Assembly (NCBI GenBank): GCA_037833965.1 | Contig: AP031353.1 | Span: 21,020,501-21,084,500, forward strand | Reading direction: 5' to 3' | Length of the DNA stretch: 64,000 nt | DNA from: Marchantia polymorpha subsp. ruderalis | Lineage: Eukaryota; Streptophyta; Marchantiopsida; Marchantiales; Marchantiaceae | Shown here: positions 1 to 10,272 of the stretch, piece after piece | Layout: each line of letters opens with the position of its first letter | How positions within the stretch are numbered: the first letter of the stretch is position 1 | Notes under the pieces: model-generated | Database searches by the model: none | Told to the model about the DNA's origin: nothing | Seen by the model: the letters and a program-made list of their open reading frames with translations, nothing else | Position numbers and translations under genes: made by a program

Positions 1-179
1 GGTGCCTGTCCTTACTGCAGCACCCCAAATCCCAGATTCTACAAGATCCCTCGCGAATCCCCGCGATCTTCCGGATTCCCTCCGTTTTGATGTACCGAAG
101 GCTATTTACAATGCTGCCAGGGTACAGTTTTCCAAAAATGTTTTAATTTCCTCAAAATTGCCAAAAGTGGGGTACCACA
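1..179 (-). mobile_element. B-type LTR, 5' end only, cut by window edge
   Basis: Read on the minus strand, a B-type LTR begins with TGTGGTACCCCAC at position 179 and continues off the left edge. The sequence matches the first ~180 bases of the B LTRs starting at 18718 and 29901. It is inserted into the coding part of a C-type LTR, whose sequence resumes at 180. The partner end and the target-site duplication lie outside the window. Confidence 0.85.
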
Positions 180-733
180 AGGGTTCCCCCTCTCTCTTCT
201 TGCGCATGCTGGCGCGTCACCTTCCACAGGAGCCGTGCCCAATGCACTGGAGCTCCTGACAACACTAGCTCCACAAATCCTACTTGCCAACCATGCATGT
301 AAGCGGTCTTGGTCGGCTGCAATATCTGCAGCAATGCAGTCGCGACATTTCTCCGCAATCGATCTTTGTAATCCCGTGTCCGGAAACCGTTCTTGGGATG
401 CCTGGCAACTTTGAAAAGCTCATTGTAGGAGATTTCTTCCTCCTTGGACACCTTCACGCTATCGGCCTCGAAGAGGAGATACCCTTCCTCGCCGGCACAC
501 CTGCCCAACACCTGCGCCCAGTCACAAATGTCCCACCTCTCTAGATGTGGACGGAATCCGCGTGAGGGCTTGTGTCTCTCCTGCAGATACTCGCGCACCA
601 TCTCCGGACATGTCCAGTTCCATCCCCACAGGAGGAAATCGAGCTTCAGCCCTGTCAGCACATCTTGAAATGCGCGCAGACCGATCTGCGGCACTCTGAG
701 TGGAGACACTCGCAGCTGGGGGACCTTCGACAT
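180..733 (-). pseudogene. LTR-encoded protein, C type, truncated by a B LTR insertion
   Basis: This is the first ~185 codons of the C-type U3 protein, starting at the conserved Met (MSKVPQLRVSP..., context AACG-ATG like) at 733. It holds the N-terminal domain with the LLWGWNWTC and WAQVLGRCAG signatures and RTRDYKDRLRR. The frame breaks at 180, where the inserted B LTR begins, so the last ten or so residues of the visible frame derive from the LTR and are not native. Its intact relative is at 4471-7026. Function unknown. Confidence 0.8.
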
Positions 734-2111
734 TGCGTTTCCTGCACACACAGACACTCTCCCCTCCACTCGCTCTCTCACAATCGCCACTGCGCGTCTG
801 CCGCTCAAGCACTGACTGCTGTCACTCTCTCTTCTCTCACGCTCAAGTTCGCTACTCCCAATTCTCTCCAAGGTCTGTCAAGATCCTTGCGCAACTCGCC
901 TCCGCACTTTCTCCTCTCTCTGCAGGTCTCTCCGCCCTTGCGCGTAATCTTGGAAGCTGGAAATCGCAAAATCAAGAATGAGAGAATGAGACTGGAGGGC
1001 AGTCTTTTCTTCTCCGAATTCAAGATCGTCCAACGTTCTTACTGGTTACAATTTACGCAGCCGGCTATACGGCCTAACGGTTCGCCCTTGCATGCTCGAA
1101 TTCACGTCTCCGCACTGCGCGCATTCGCATGCGTGAATGTTGAATTCTCCCGCCGCCACCGTCTTCCGGACTCGAGTTCGCCGCAGTGTATACGTCGGCT
1201 ATGTTGTCTTTTCCTAACCCGCCCATCACCGGAGGCGTGTCGCCGCTGGCGTGTTCCTTATCCGTCGGCGCCTTGCTGGAGGCGCACATCCAGTCGGCGC
1301 GAATTACGCCGGCGCGTATTCGTACCACTTGTTTTGTCCGTTATGCCTCGTCTATTGCTGACGGCGCGTATCCCGCCGGCGCAAGTCATGCCAACGCAAA
1401 TCATGCCAGCGCATCCGCCTATCAGCGCCACGTCGGAGGCGTACATCCGGCCGGCGCTTTGCTTCCGTTGCGCAGCCGCCAAAGGCGCTTCCGACTCTGA
1501 GTTGATTTCCTCCCATGAGCGCGTGATTCCGCCAAAGGCGCATCGCCGAAGGCGTACGGGAGTCCTTTCCGACTGTGAACCCTAGCGCGAACGGCGCATG
1601 TCCGGCTACGAGTTTTCCGATGCTCATAACTTCTTCGTCCTTGATCCATCTCCGACGCTCTTGGGCTCGTTAGAACGAGCGTCCCAAGCTCTTTCTAATG
1701 CAACTTCAACCAACTAGAACTACCGTGTATTCCGATCGTTATGAAGGTTTCCCTTTCCGCGCTAGCGGCGCATCGCCGAAGGCGCACTCATGGTCGGTAG
1801 CTTTCAGAGGTCCGTGCCGTTCTTCTGACGTCTTTAGCAAAATCTCCTCCGGAGGTGTCTGCACCGGCAGCGTAGCTTCCTTAAACGCTGGGAGCGCGTG
1901 AGTAGAGACACCTTAGAAAAGGAGCTTTTGCCGAAGGCGCCGAAAACATTTAGCGCTGGTACATCCGACTTCGCGATTCTTCGTGACCTCGTGACGATCT
2001 CCTCAATCCACTCTATTTAACGTACCCTTTTCTAACTACAGACACTGCTTCGGTACTAGTTTTCTAAAATTGTTTAAATTCTGCAAAAAAAACAAAAAGT
2101 GTGTTACCACA
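180..2111 (-). mobile_element. C-type LTR, 5' portion, minus strand
   Basis: A C-type LTR starts with TGTGGTAACACAC at 2111 on the minus strand and runs left through its U3 into an ORF at 733, where it is interrupted by a B LTR at 180. Between 734 and 2111 it has the GC-rich C-type U3, including the conserved GGAAAGAGCTCG-type module near 1640-1700, and no credible gene. It is inserted in the ORF of LTR B1. The right flank is CGGAT (2112-2116), so the left target duplication should lie off-window. Confidence 0.85.
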
Positions 2112-3127
2112 CGGATGCTGCCGCTCCGGCTTCCACAGAACGGGTTGCGTGCCTACGAGGAGCGGCTGATTGCAAGAAAGCTCAATTTCTTGCTGTGGGG
2201 ATGGAATTACATTTGTGTGGACATGGTGCGCGAATGGCTGGAGCCACAGCAACCACCTACGCGCGGATTGCGTCCGCATGTCGATCGATGGACCGTCCAA
2301 GATTGGGCGCAGGCATTGGGGAGGTGTGCCGGCATCGACGGATACCTCCTCTTTGATAGTGAGAGCGTCAAGGTGTCGAAGCAGGACGAGGCGCAATTTG
2401 TGGAATTGTTCAAACGGGAGAGGTCTACCAAGAATGGGTACAAGACCCGCGACTACAAAGATCGCTTTCGCCGAACTTTAGCAGCAGCGCTGCTGCAATT
2501 GCTGCAGCCACACCGCACCTCATACATCACCTTGTGGCAGGTTTCTTTTGTGGAGCTCATCTTGGAGGGAGCTCCAGTTCACTGGGCGAGCATCCTGCAC
2601 AGAGTGATGCGACAACACGCATTCGAGGAGAAGGGGGAAATCTCAATCACCTCTCCCCTTTCTTGATCAATTTCTATCAGCAGAGGAATTGTTTGATCGC
2701 GGCGGAGCTCGCTCGCTTTCCGCCATTGTCCGTCGACCATCCCGGGAAGTATGTGCGGGATAACGAGGTCGACACCGATGCAGAGGACTCACCAGCTTCT
2801 ACTCCGCCGACACGACGGGACAAGGGAAGAAGCACACCCGCAGCAAGAGTGCTGCGGAAGCGTCGATGGAGAGAGGAGTCAGAGGAGGAGCAGCATCGAG
2901 AACCCACTGCTCCCATACGACAACGGCCACTGCACGAAGTGTGCAGCTGGCCGAAGCAGAAGGCGCGCAAGCTTGTGTTACCAGCTAGCAGCGCGGACAC
3001 GGCGATGATCGCCACGGAGAAGGGAAGTGCGTCGCCGGAGAGGATCAAGAGAGCGCGGACGTCCACAGGGGCGGCGAACCACGCTACACCTCCGACGGAC
3101 GAGAGGCGGCCTTCGGGCCAAGGGCCT
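2112..3127 (+). pseudogene. LTR-encoded protein of B1, N-terminal part
   Basis: Residues LPLRLPQNGLRAYEERL onward match the N-terminal domain of the B-type U3 protein (compare 36210 onward). The 5' end is removed by the minus C LTR ending at 2111. A lost base in a G-run near 2635 shifts the frame (ORF stops at 2666), and the downstream sequence continues in another frame to 3127, where a solo C LTR is inserted. The homologous sequence resumes at 7992. Broken beyond expression. Confidence 0.85.
3123..3127 (+). repeat. Target-site duplication GGCCT (pair with 7987-7991)
   Basis: GGCCT directly precedes the TGTGG start of the solo C LTR and is repeated directly after its TTATTACA end. Removing the LTR and one copy joins the two halves of the B1 ORF cleanly. 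Confidence 0.95.
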
Positions 3128-4470
3128 TGTGGTAACACACTTTTTGTTTTTTTGCAGAATTTAAACAATTTTAGAAAACTAGTACCGACGCAGTGTTTGT
3201 AGTTAGAAAAGGGTACGTTAAATAGAGTGGATTGATGAGATCGTCACGAGGACACAAAGAATCACGCAGTCGGATGTACCAATGCCTTCGGCGCCTTTGG
3301 CAAAAGCTCCTTTTCTGAGGTATCTCTACTCACGCGCCTCCAGCGTATAAGGAAGCTACGCTTCCGGCGCAGACACCTCAGGAGGAGGTTTTGCTAAAGA
3401 CGTCAGGAGAAGGGCCCGGACCTCTAAAGGCGTCCGACCATGAGTGCGCCTTCGGCGAAGCGCCGCTAGCGCGGAAAGGGGAAACCTTCATAACAATCGG
3501 GATACACGGTAGATCCAGTTGGTTGAAGTTGCATTAGAAAGAGCTCGGGACGCTCGTTCTAACGAGCCCAAGAGCGTCGGAGATGGATCAGGAATGGAGA
3601 AGTTATGAGCGTCAGAAAACTCGTAGCCGGACATGCGCCGTTCGCGCTAGGGTTCACAGCCGGAAAGGATTCCCGTACGCCCTCGGCGATGCGCCTTCGG
3701 CGGAATCACGCGCTCATAGGAGGAAACCAACTCAGAGTCGGAAGCGCCTTTGGCGGCGGTTCATGGAAGGAAAGCGCCGGTCGGATGTACGCCTCCGACG
3801 TGGCGCTGACGGCCGGATGCGCTGGCATGAGTTGCGCTGGCGGATATGCGCCGGCAGCAACGGACGAGGCATAAAGGACAAAATAGGCGGTACGACTGCG
3901 CGCCGGCGTAATTCGATCCGACTGGATGTGCGGCTCCAGCAAGGCGCCGACGGATAATGAACGCACCAGCGGCGACACGCCTCCGGTGAGGGACGGGTTA
4001 GGAAAAGACAACAGGGCCGACGTATACCCTGCAGCGGACTCGAGTCCGGAAGGTGGCGGCGGCGGGAGAATTCAACGTTTACGCATGCGAATGCGCGCAG
4101 TGCGGAGACGTGAATTCGCGCATGCAAAGGGCGAACCGTTAAGCCGTATAGCCGGCTGCGTACGTTAAGAACGTTGGACGTTCTTGAAATCGGAGAAGAA
4201 AAGACTGCGCTCCAGTCTCATTCTCTCATTCTTGACTTTGCGATTTCCAGTTTCCAAGATTACGCGCAAGGGCGGAGCGACCTGCAGTGAGAGTAGAGAG
4301 TGCGGAGACGAGTTGCGCAAGGATCTTGGCGGACCTTGAAAGAATTGCGAGTAGCGATCTTGAGCTTGAGCGCAGAGAGGGTGAGCAGTCAGTGCTTGAG
4401 CGGCCGACGCGCAGTGGCGATTGTGAGAGAGCGAGCGAAAGGGAGAACGTTTGTGTGTGCAGGCAACGCA

Positions 4471-7026
4471 ATGTCGAAGGTTCCCCAGCTGCGAGTGTCT
4501 CCACTCAGGGTGCCGCAGATCGGTCTACGCGCATTTCAAGATGTGCTGCTGAGGCTGAAGCTTGATTTTCTCCTATGGGGGTGGAACTGGACATGTCCAG
4601 AGATGGTGCGCGAGTATCTGCAGGAGAGACACAAGCCCTCTCGCGGATTCCGCCCACACCCAGAGAGATGGGACATTTGCAACTGGGCGCAGGTGTTGGG
4701 CAGGTGTGCCGGCGAGGAAGGGGATCTCCTCTTCGAGGCCGATAGCGTGAAGGTGTCCAAGGAGGAAGAAGTCTCTTACAATGAGCTCTTCAAAGTTGCC
4801 AGACATCCCAAGAACGGTTTTCGGACACGGGATTACAAGGATCGATTGCGGAGAAATGTCGCGACGGCATTGCTGCAGATATTGCAGCCGACCAAGACCG
4901 CTTACATGCATGGTTGGCAGGTAGAGTTTGTGGAGCTAGTGTTGTCAGGAGCTCCAGTGCATTGGGCACGGCTCCTGTGGAAGGTGACGCGCCAACATGC
5001 GCAAGAAGAGAAGGGAGGAACCCTCAATCATCTATCGCCTTACTTAATCGTGTTTTATCGGGCGATGGGATGTTTGACAAATGCTGAGAAAACACGGTTT
5101 CCGCAGCTGACCCGGAACTATCCAGGTAGATATTCGAGGGAGGCCGAAGTAGACAAGGATCCGGACGAGGAACCTGCCAGTACGCCTCCGGCTCCGGCTC
5201 CAGCAAGAGCAGCAGAAGAACGTCGAAGTGAGCGCATTCCGCGAAAGCGGAAGTGGGATGAGAGACCTGAGGACAGGCAGCCGGAAGTGCCAGCTGCGCC
5301 GACTCGTGGTCGGCCCACCCCCGAGCCTCACAGTCGACCAAAACAGAGGGCACGAAAAATGCCAACTGGTACTGAGGAGACCGGGCGAGCTCCGACCCGG
5401 CGGAATCTCACACAGGAGGAGATAATCGCTCAGATTCTAGGGAAGACGGCAGATACCTCTGCACAGAAGGCACCACGGCCTTCGGGAGGAGATAGACGGA
5501 CTGACAGTCGGCCGACTGCGAGTCGGATGACTGAAGGCCGACAAGCGGAAGGAAGGCCAACTGAACGGCGCGTTGAACCGGACAGCAGGCCGGAAGCAGA
5601 AGAGAGTTTGGCTGACGAGCCAACAATCCTTAGAGGGTCGTCTTCGGCGGAAGGCACTTCTGGGAGAACGCCACCAGCAAGCAGGCCAAGTGGAGTCAAG
5701 ACGCGCAGGGTGTATCCGACTCCCAGTCGGACAACTGCTGGTCGGCCGACTGCGAGTCGGACAACAGAGAGCCGGCCGGATTCGCCGACTGCGAGACAGA
5801 TGGGGCCAACGACCAGTGTGCGGACGCCTTCGGCGGACGCACCCTCAACAAGGACACCTTCCGCGCAGATTGCGCCGGAAGGGCAGGCAGCAGAAGCGGG
5901 CGGTGCAAGAGTGACAAAAGTCACTGCGGCGTCGACCCCTTCACAAACCGAAGATCGAGCCGGAACAGGGGCTCAAGCAGTGGGATCTCCCACTGCCCTG
6001 GATATTTTAGCAGGCAGTGGAGCAGCAGTCGCAGCGGAAGCTGCTGCGCGCCACAGTTCCAGGGAGTCGCCAAGGGATTCGGTGGCGACTGAAATCCTCG
6101 AGACTGAGGATGAGACGAGCTCGGAAGAGCAAGAAGCGGATTCGGTGCAGAAAACGCCAACAGGGGTGCTGTGCGAACAGATAGTTCCACTCCTGCGATA
6201 TCTGGATCGCAAGACATCCAAATACGCAAGTGCTTTAAAACCGCAGTCTTATGTGGAGACTATCAGGAGAAGGACGAGGAGCAAGGTGGCAAAGTGGGCC
6301 TCTAGGTGCGGAGTATATGTGGATAGGAACACCGCCCTCCGACAACACCTGGCGGTCACACAGAAGCTATACCAAGCCTTGCAGCAGCAGAGGGAGGATG
6401 CGGCGACGAAAAGTCAGGCGGATGCCGAGCTAATACGGGCAAAGATCGAGTCGGAATTGCAGGAGGAGCGGAGACAGAACAAAGTCCTAGCAGCCGAGCT
6501 TGCGCGCCAGACGCGCGCCTTAGAAGAAAGTCAAAGAGCCCGCAAGGAGGATGAGGAGTTGTTGCGCAACTTGCAATCCGAGTGCTCGGATTTGAGGGCA
6601 CAACGTGCGGAATTAGAAATGCAGCTGGCAGAGGTGGAGAGCAGCTGCAGGGCGCGAGGAGAGTTGGCGGCACGGGTGACTCGTTGTCTGAAAGGATACG
6701 CCCATTGGGAGATGGCAGCTCAAGAGAGGATCACACTCAGGGAGTTCGAGCTTCGGGCGGTGGCATTGACGGAGGGTGACAGTCGGAGTCGGCGGCGAGT
6801 GGCGAGAAAATTAGAAACCTTCTTGTCGGGTGCGCGCGACACTATGGCGCACTTGCAGTCGGAAGTCACCACAGCGCTCCGACGCCTGGGGTTACGCAGC
6901 CGGTCGGAAGACTGGCAAGGTAGAGACAGTAAGCGGAGCAGTCCGGCGCGCAGGAGGCGCAGCACCGGATCTGCTGAGTGCAGTAGAGTAGTTTGGTTTC
7001 GCACAGATGCCGCGAGTAGTAGATAG
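4471..7026 (+). CDS. LTR-encoded protein, C type, intact (851 aa, unknown function)
   Basis: This is the only complete C-type copy. The start was chosen at MSKVPQLRVSPLRVPQ because the AACGCA-ATG context is shared with the B-type family; the frame is open about 57 codons further upstream. Residues 1-210 form the conserved domain (KLDFLLWGWNWTC, WAQVLGRCAG, RTRDYKDRLRR, GGTLNHLSPYLIVFYR). Residues ~210-540 are Arg/Pro/Ser/Thr-rich and probably disordered, with repeated SRPTASR-like units. Then come an acidic stretch, LLRYLDRKTSKYA, a long coiled coil (~590-720) and a conserved tail with RRRRSTGSAECS. No signal peptide, membrane segment, zinc knuckle or catalytic motif was seen. It lies in U3, upstream of the LTR TATA box, so its expression route is unclear. 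It could be a structural, RNA-binding or host-interaction protein; I do not assign one. Confidence 0.8.
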   Translation: MSKVPQLRVSPLRVPQIGLRAFQDVLLRLKLDFLLWGWNWTCPEMVREYLQERHKPSRGFRPHPERWDICNWAQVLGRCAGEEGDLLFEADSVKVSKEEEVSYNELFKVARHPKNGFRTRDYKDRLRRNVATALLQILQPTKTAYMHGWQVEFVELVLSGAPVHWARLLWKVTRQHAQEEKGGTLNHLSPYLIVFYRAMGCLTNAEKTRFPQLTRNYPGRYSREAEVDKDPDEEPASTPPAPAPARAAEERRSERIPRKRKWDERPEDRQPEVPAAPTRGRPTPEPHSRPKQRARKMPTGTEETGRAPTRRNLTQEEIIAQILGKTADTSAQKAPRPSGGDRRTDSRPTASRMTEGRQAEGRPTERRVEPDSRPEAEESLADEPTILRGSSSAEGTSGRTPPASRPSGVKTRRVYPTPSRTTAGRPTASRTTESRPDSPTARQMGPTTSVRTPSADAPSTRTPSAQIAPEGQAAEAGGARVTKVTAASTPSQTEDRAGTGAQAVGSPTALDILAGSGAAVAAEAAARHSSRESPRDSVATEILETEDETSSEEQEADSVQKTPTGVLCEQIVPLLRYLDRKTSKYASALKPQSYVETIRRRTRSKVAKWASRCGVYVDRNTALRQHLAVTQKLYQALQQQREDAATKSQADAELIRAKIESELQEERRQNKVLAAELARQTRALEESQRARKEDEELLRNLQSECSDLRAQRAELEMQLAEVESSCRARGELAARVTRCLKGYAHWEMAAQERITLREFELRAVALTEGDSRSRRRVARKLETFLSGARDTMAHLQSEVTTALRRLGLRSRSEDWQGRDSKRSSPARRRRSTGSAECSRVVWFRTDAASSR

Positions 7027-7059
7027 GATAGCGTAGTGCTAGTTAGGATCTTTTGAGGG

Positions 7060-7088
7060 TATAAAGTAGATCAAGGCGTTTTGCCTTG
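7060..7088 (+). promoter_or_regulatory. LTR C1 core promoter: TATA box plus hairpin
   Basis: TATAAAGTA at 7060 is followed 12 bases on by the inverted repeat CAAGGC-GTTTT-GCCTTG (7072-7088). The RNA start is expected close to this hairpin. The same pair occurs in every LTR here whose R region is preserved, with compensating changes in the stem. Confidence 0.75.
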
Positions 7089-7731
7089 GGACTCTTCCAG
7101 TTTCGGAAGTGCAGATCAGGAACTCACTTTCTTGGCGTGTTTGTGCATTTTTGGTCCTGGCACCACGTAGAGAAGCTGCAGCATAGCGAAGTTACCGTAT
7201 GTTGTAGTTGAAGGCCTTCGGCTGAATGTTCAGAGCTAGCACCCGGTTAGAGACTTGAGTAGTGCGGATCTGCACCTGCGGGTGATTTCTGATGCTCAGA
7301 GCCGGCTGCGAGTTAGATACTTGAACAGTTCCCCCTTACTCCTTCGAGTGACATATCCTGATTGTACTCCTACGGGAAGTTTCCCCTGAATGCCAATGTG
7401 AAGTTTCATTACTTCGTGTAAACCTTGGTTTGTAATTCAGGTTGTGTGTGTGTTACTGGATCGTGTTTTCAGTAAGTTCTCAGTCGGGTCTGCACTCCCT
7501 GCGCTTGGTGTGATAGTCGAGGGTGACGTCCACGGCGTATGTAGAGGCTTCGTTCCGAAGTGGGAAGTCCAGTCCGGGTACCCCCGCTAGTTCCTGGCGG
7601 AAGGGCAGTAAAAGCCGGAGTGGAAGGCACTACCTGCAGAACCTCTGAGTGAACTTGTGAGACACTTTCCTCCTGAAATCCGAAGCGGGGGTCTTGATCG
7701 ACCTCCGAGTTGTGCTTTTTGCCAGTTTCAG

Positions 7732-7751
7732 GTGTGTGTGTGTGTGTGTGT
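7732..7751 (+). repeat. GT microsatellite in C1 U5
   Basis: A (GT)n run follows TTTCAG in the R-U5 part of the LTR. A run sits at the same place in the other LTRs but differs in length (for example 39865-39890, 44141-44166, 50405-50427, 58285-58297), so it is a length-variable microsatellite carried by the family. Confidence 0.85.
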
Positions 7752-7991
7752 TGAGTGACCACGCTGTACCGTGCATCCTCCGAGCATCCTCCGAGTTGAG
7801 ATCCTCCTCCGAGTCGAGCCTCCGAGTCGAGCACTGCAGTATTTCTGGGAGTGACAGTCGCCTAGAATTCAAACTCTACAAAAGTCTGTTAAACGTGACA
7901 CTTTTACTCTGTGTGTTGCCTCTGTCCCTGTGGGTTCGATCTTTTTACCACCATACTGCAGTTTTAGCCTTTGGTGGGTTATTACAGGCCT

Positions 7992-9242
7992 CCGGAGTTA
8001 CCACGTGCGATGCGGACAAGTGTTCCGCCTACGCACAGGCGAGTTTCAGCGGATAGGCGACCTCAAGCGGACGTGGACCTCCGCCTACGCGTAGGTAGAG
8101 AAAGTTCGCCTACGCAGAGGCGGCCGCCTACGAGTAGGCAGGATTCACCCCCGATACAACGTAGGAAGGGGAAGGAGCCGGCGGAAGATCCGCCTTCGGG
8201 GCAAGGGCCTTCGGGGCCAGGGACATCGGGCGAGCGGCCTCCGGCTCTGTCGCCTTCGGCGATAGACGCCTTCGGTGCTGTGCCTGCGGCGGATCAGGCG
8301 CCGGTACTTGCGCCTACGCACAGGCCAGACGCAGCCCTCACGCAGGATCTAACGGAGGAGCGGATTGTCTGTCCGCGGGACGAAATTTGGGTGCGCGATG
8401 CGCAATTACACCCCGAGCAGACACATTCCGCTCGATCGCCTTCGGCGGCGGACGACGTCGGCGGCGAAGAGGACACGATTGACGAGCGACAGGCGGGCGA
8501 TGGGGATGTAGCACGGCCACATTCACCCACCGCCTTGGACATTTTAGCGGGGAGCAGCGAAGCTGCGGGAGTGCCTTCGTGGGCAGCACCCGTAGACCAC
8601 TCGCAGCCCCACTCGGGTCAATCGCCAACGCAATCAATGGCAACCGAAATCCTTCCCTCGGATGATGACAAAGGAGGCTCCACAGAAGCAATGTCGGGAT
8701 CGGGAGACACCGAGGAGGAGGAGGAGGAAATTGTTGGAGTGCCGGCGGCGGCGCTCTCGGAGCAGGTAATACCTCTGCTGAGGTACTTGGATCGCAAATT
8801 TGATAAATACGCCGATCCACTCCAGCCGGGATCCTACATCGAGTTAGTGCGCAAGCGGACTCGCACTAAAGTCCACACCAGCAAGCTACTAGCTAGGGTG
8901 GATCGTGAACTCAAGGATTTACGGGAGAAGCATGCGTGTTTGTGGGGACAGTATAATCTCGTGCGGAAGTCGCACACCCACTACGACGCATTGAAGCAGG
9001 CGAGACTGGAAGAGCTCACCAGGGATGTGGTGAAGACCACGGAAGAACTGATTTCTAAGAAGACGCAGAATCAGGTTTTGTAAGAGGAGCTCGTGCGACA
9101 GACGCAGTTGTTGGCGGAGTGTCAGCTCGCACGACAGGCGGATGAGGATTTAATCCGCAGGCGGCAGTCGGAGTGCGGGGAATTGAGAGCTCAGCGTGCG
9201 GAGGCCGAATCGCAGTTGGTGGTAATTGAAGATGATCGCAGG
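7992..9242 (+). pseudogene. LTR-encoded protein of B1, middle and coiled-coil part
   Basis: This continues the B1 ORF after the solo C LTR. PPELPRAMRTSVPPTHRR, the acidic stretch, LLRYLDRKFDKYADPL and the start of the coiled coil are all recognisable. A stop at 9081-9083 (TCA changed to TAA, judged against relatives) ends the frame. Homology continues to 9242, where the solo B LTR is inserted, and resumes at 49228. The middle region carries variants of the CGCCTACGC(A/G)NAGGCG palindrome. Confidence 0.85.
9238..9242 (+). repeat. Target-site duplication GCAGG (pair with 49228-49232)
   Basis: GCAGG precedes the TGTGG start at 9243 and follows the TTATTACA end at 49227, about 40 kb away. The coding sequence of B1 joins across it (…GAAGATGATCGCAGG to GCAGGCGAGAGGCAG). 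Confidence 0.92.
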
Positions 9243-10267
9243 TGTGGTACCCCACTTTTGGTAATTTTGAGGAAATTAAAACATTTTTGGAAAACTGTAC
9301 CATGGCAGCAATGTAAATAGCCTGCGGTGCATCAAAACAGAGTGAATTCGGAAGATCGCAGAGATTCTCGAGGAACCTCGTAGAATCTAGGAGTTGGATG
9401 CAGCGGTAAGGAAGGGCACCACCCTCCCTGCGAGCTCTGCAGTTAGGATCCCTATGGCGCAAGGCGCAAAATCCGCCCTCGGCGCTGCGTCCGTGGCGGT
9501 AGGGAAATCCTTCATGTTTAGGTCAACCCCCGGACGTCTTGACTTAGTTAGGGACTCGTTGGAAAGAGCTTGACACGCTGATTCCAACGAGCCCAAGAAC
9601 GCCAACAACGGATGAGGACTCCGGGAGTTATGAAGGTTGTAAGATACTCAGCTCTTCGCCTGTGCACAGGCGGAGAAGTTTTGTCCTATGCGACGACCGA
9701 GGAAGTTCGCCTGCGCATAGGCGAGATAGGGTTTTGATGTAGGCCCGAAGTTCGCCTACGCACAAGCGTGCGCTTGTGCACAAGCGCTTCGGCGTCGGCG
9801 GGAAATCCGCCTTGGGCCCTAGAAACGCGCCTTGTGAGGTAGAAATTGTACGGCGCCAGCGCAACGCCGCGGACGAGCGGGAGACCGCCGGAGTAGCAAA
9901 ATCCGTACGGACCGTACGGACTGTACGGACGGGACGGATGAATGCGCCCTTGGACGGACGGAGTTGCGGCGGCGAGAGCGCCGACGGAGAGACAAGGAAC
10001 GGACAGTCTGGATGGAATCGGTTGACCGCGGTCAACGCCTTCCGCGCCAGCGCATCGACGCGGACGGACTTCGCTTGCGCACAGGCGAGCGCCTGTGCAC
10101 AGGAGGGTGAAGTTCCGCGCCGGCGGAGAATCCGCCGAGGAGCCCGCCTGCGCGCAGGCGGAAGTTGAACTTTTGTCCGACATGCGGACACACGCGCCGC
10201 GGCAGAGGAGGATTGGCTGAGGAGCGGTACGAACAAGTGTACCGCGCAAGGCGGAAAATCCGCCTTC

Positions 10268-10272
10268 AGCGC
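10268..10272 (+). repeat. Target-site duplication AGCGC (pair with 40082-40086)
   Basis: AGCGC precedes the B3 5' LTR and follows its 3' LTR. A third copy at 34683-34687 arose by duplication of the left flank inside B3. Confidence 0.93.

Larger units (their letters stand above)
3128..7986 (+). mobile_element. Solo C-type LTR (C1), 4859 bp
   Basis: It begins TGTGGTAACACAC, ends TTATTACA and is flanked by GGCCT duplications, with no internal retrotransposon sequence. This makes it a solo LTR left by recombination between two LTRs. It carries, in order: a GC-rich U3, an intact 851-codon ORF (4471-7026), a TATA box (7060) with an adjacent hairpin, and about 900 bp of R-U5 with a GT microsatellite near 7732-7751. 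It has exactly the same length as the second solo C LTR at 44296-49154. Confidence 0.93.

Noticed and set aside
572-1585. 337-codon open frame in the U3/ORF antisense of the minus C LTR
   Set aside because: It runs across the start of the real minus-strand ORF into noncoding U3, is rich in Arg/Ser/Pro, and is interrupted in the equivalent parts of the other C LTRs.
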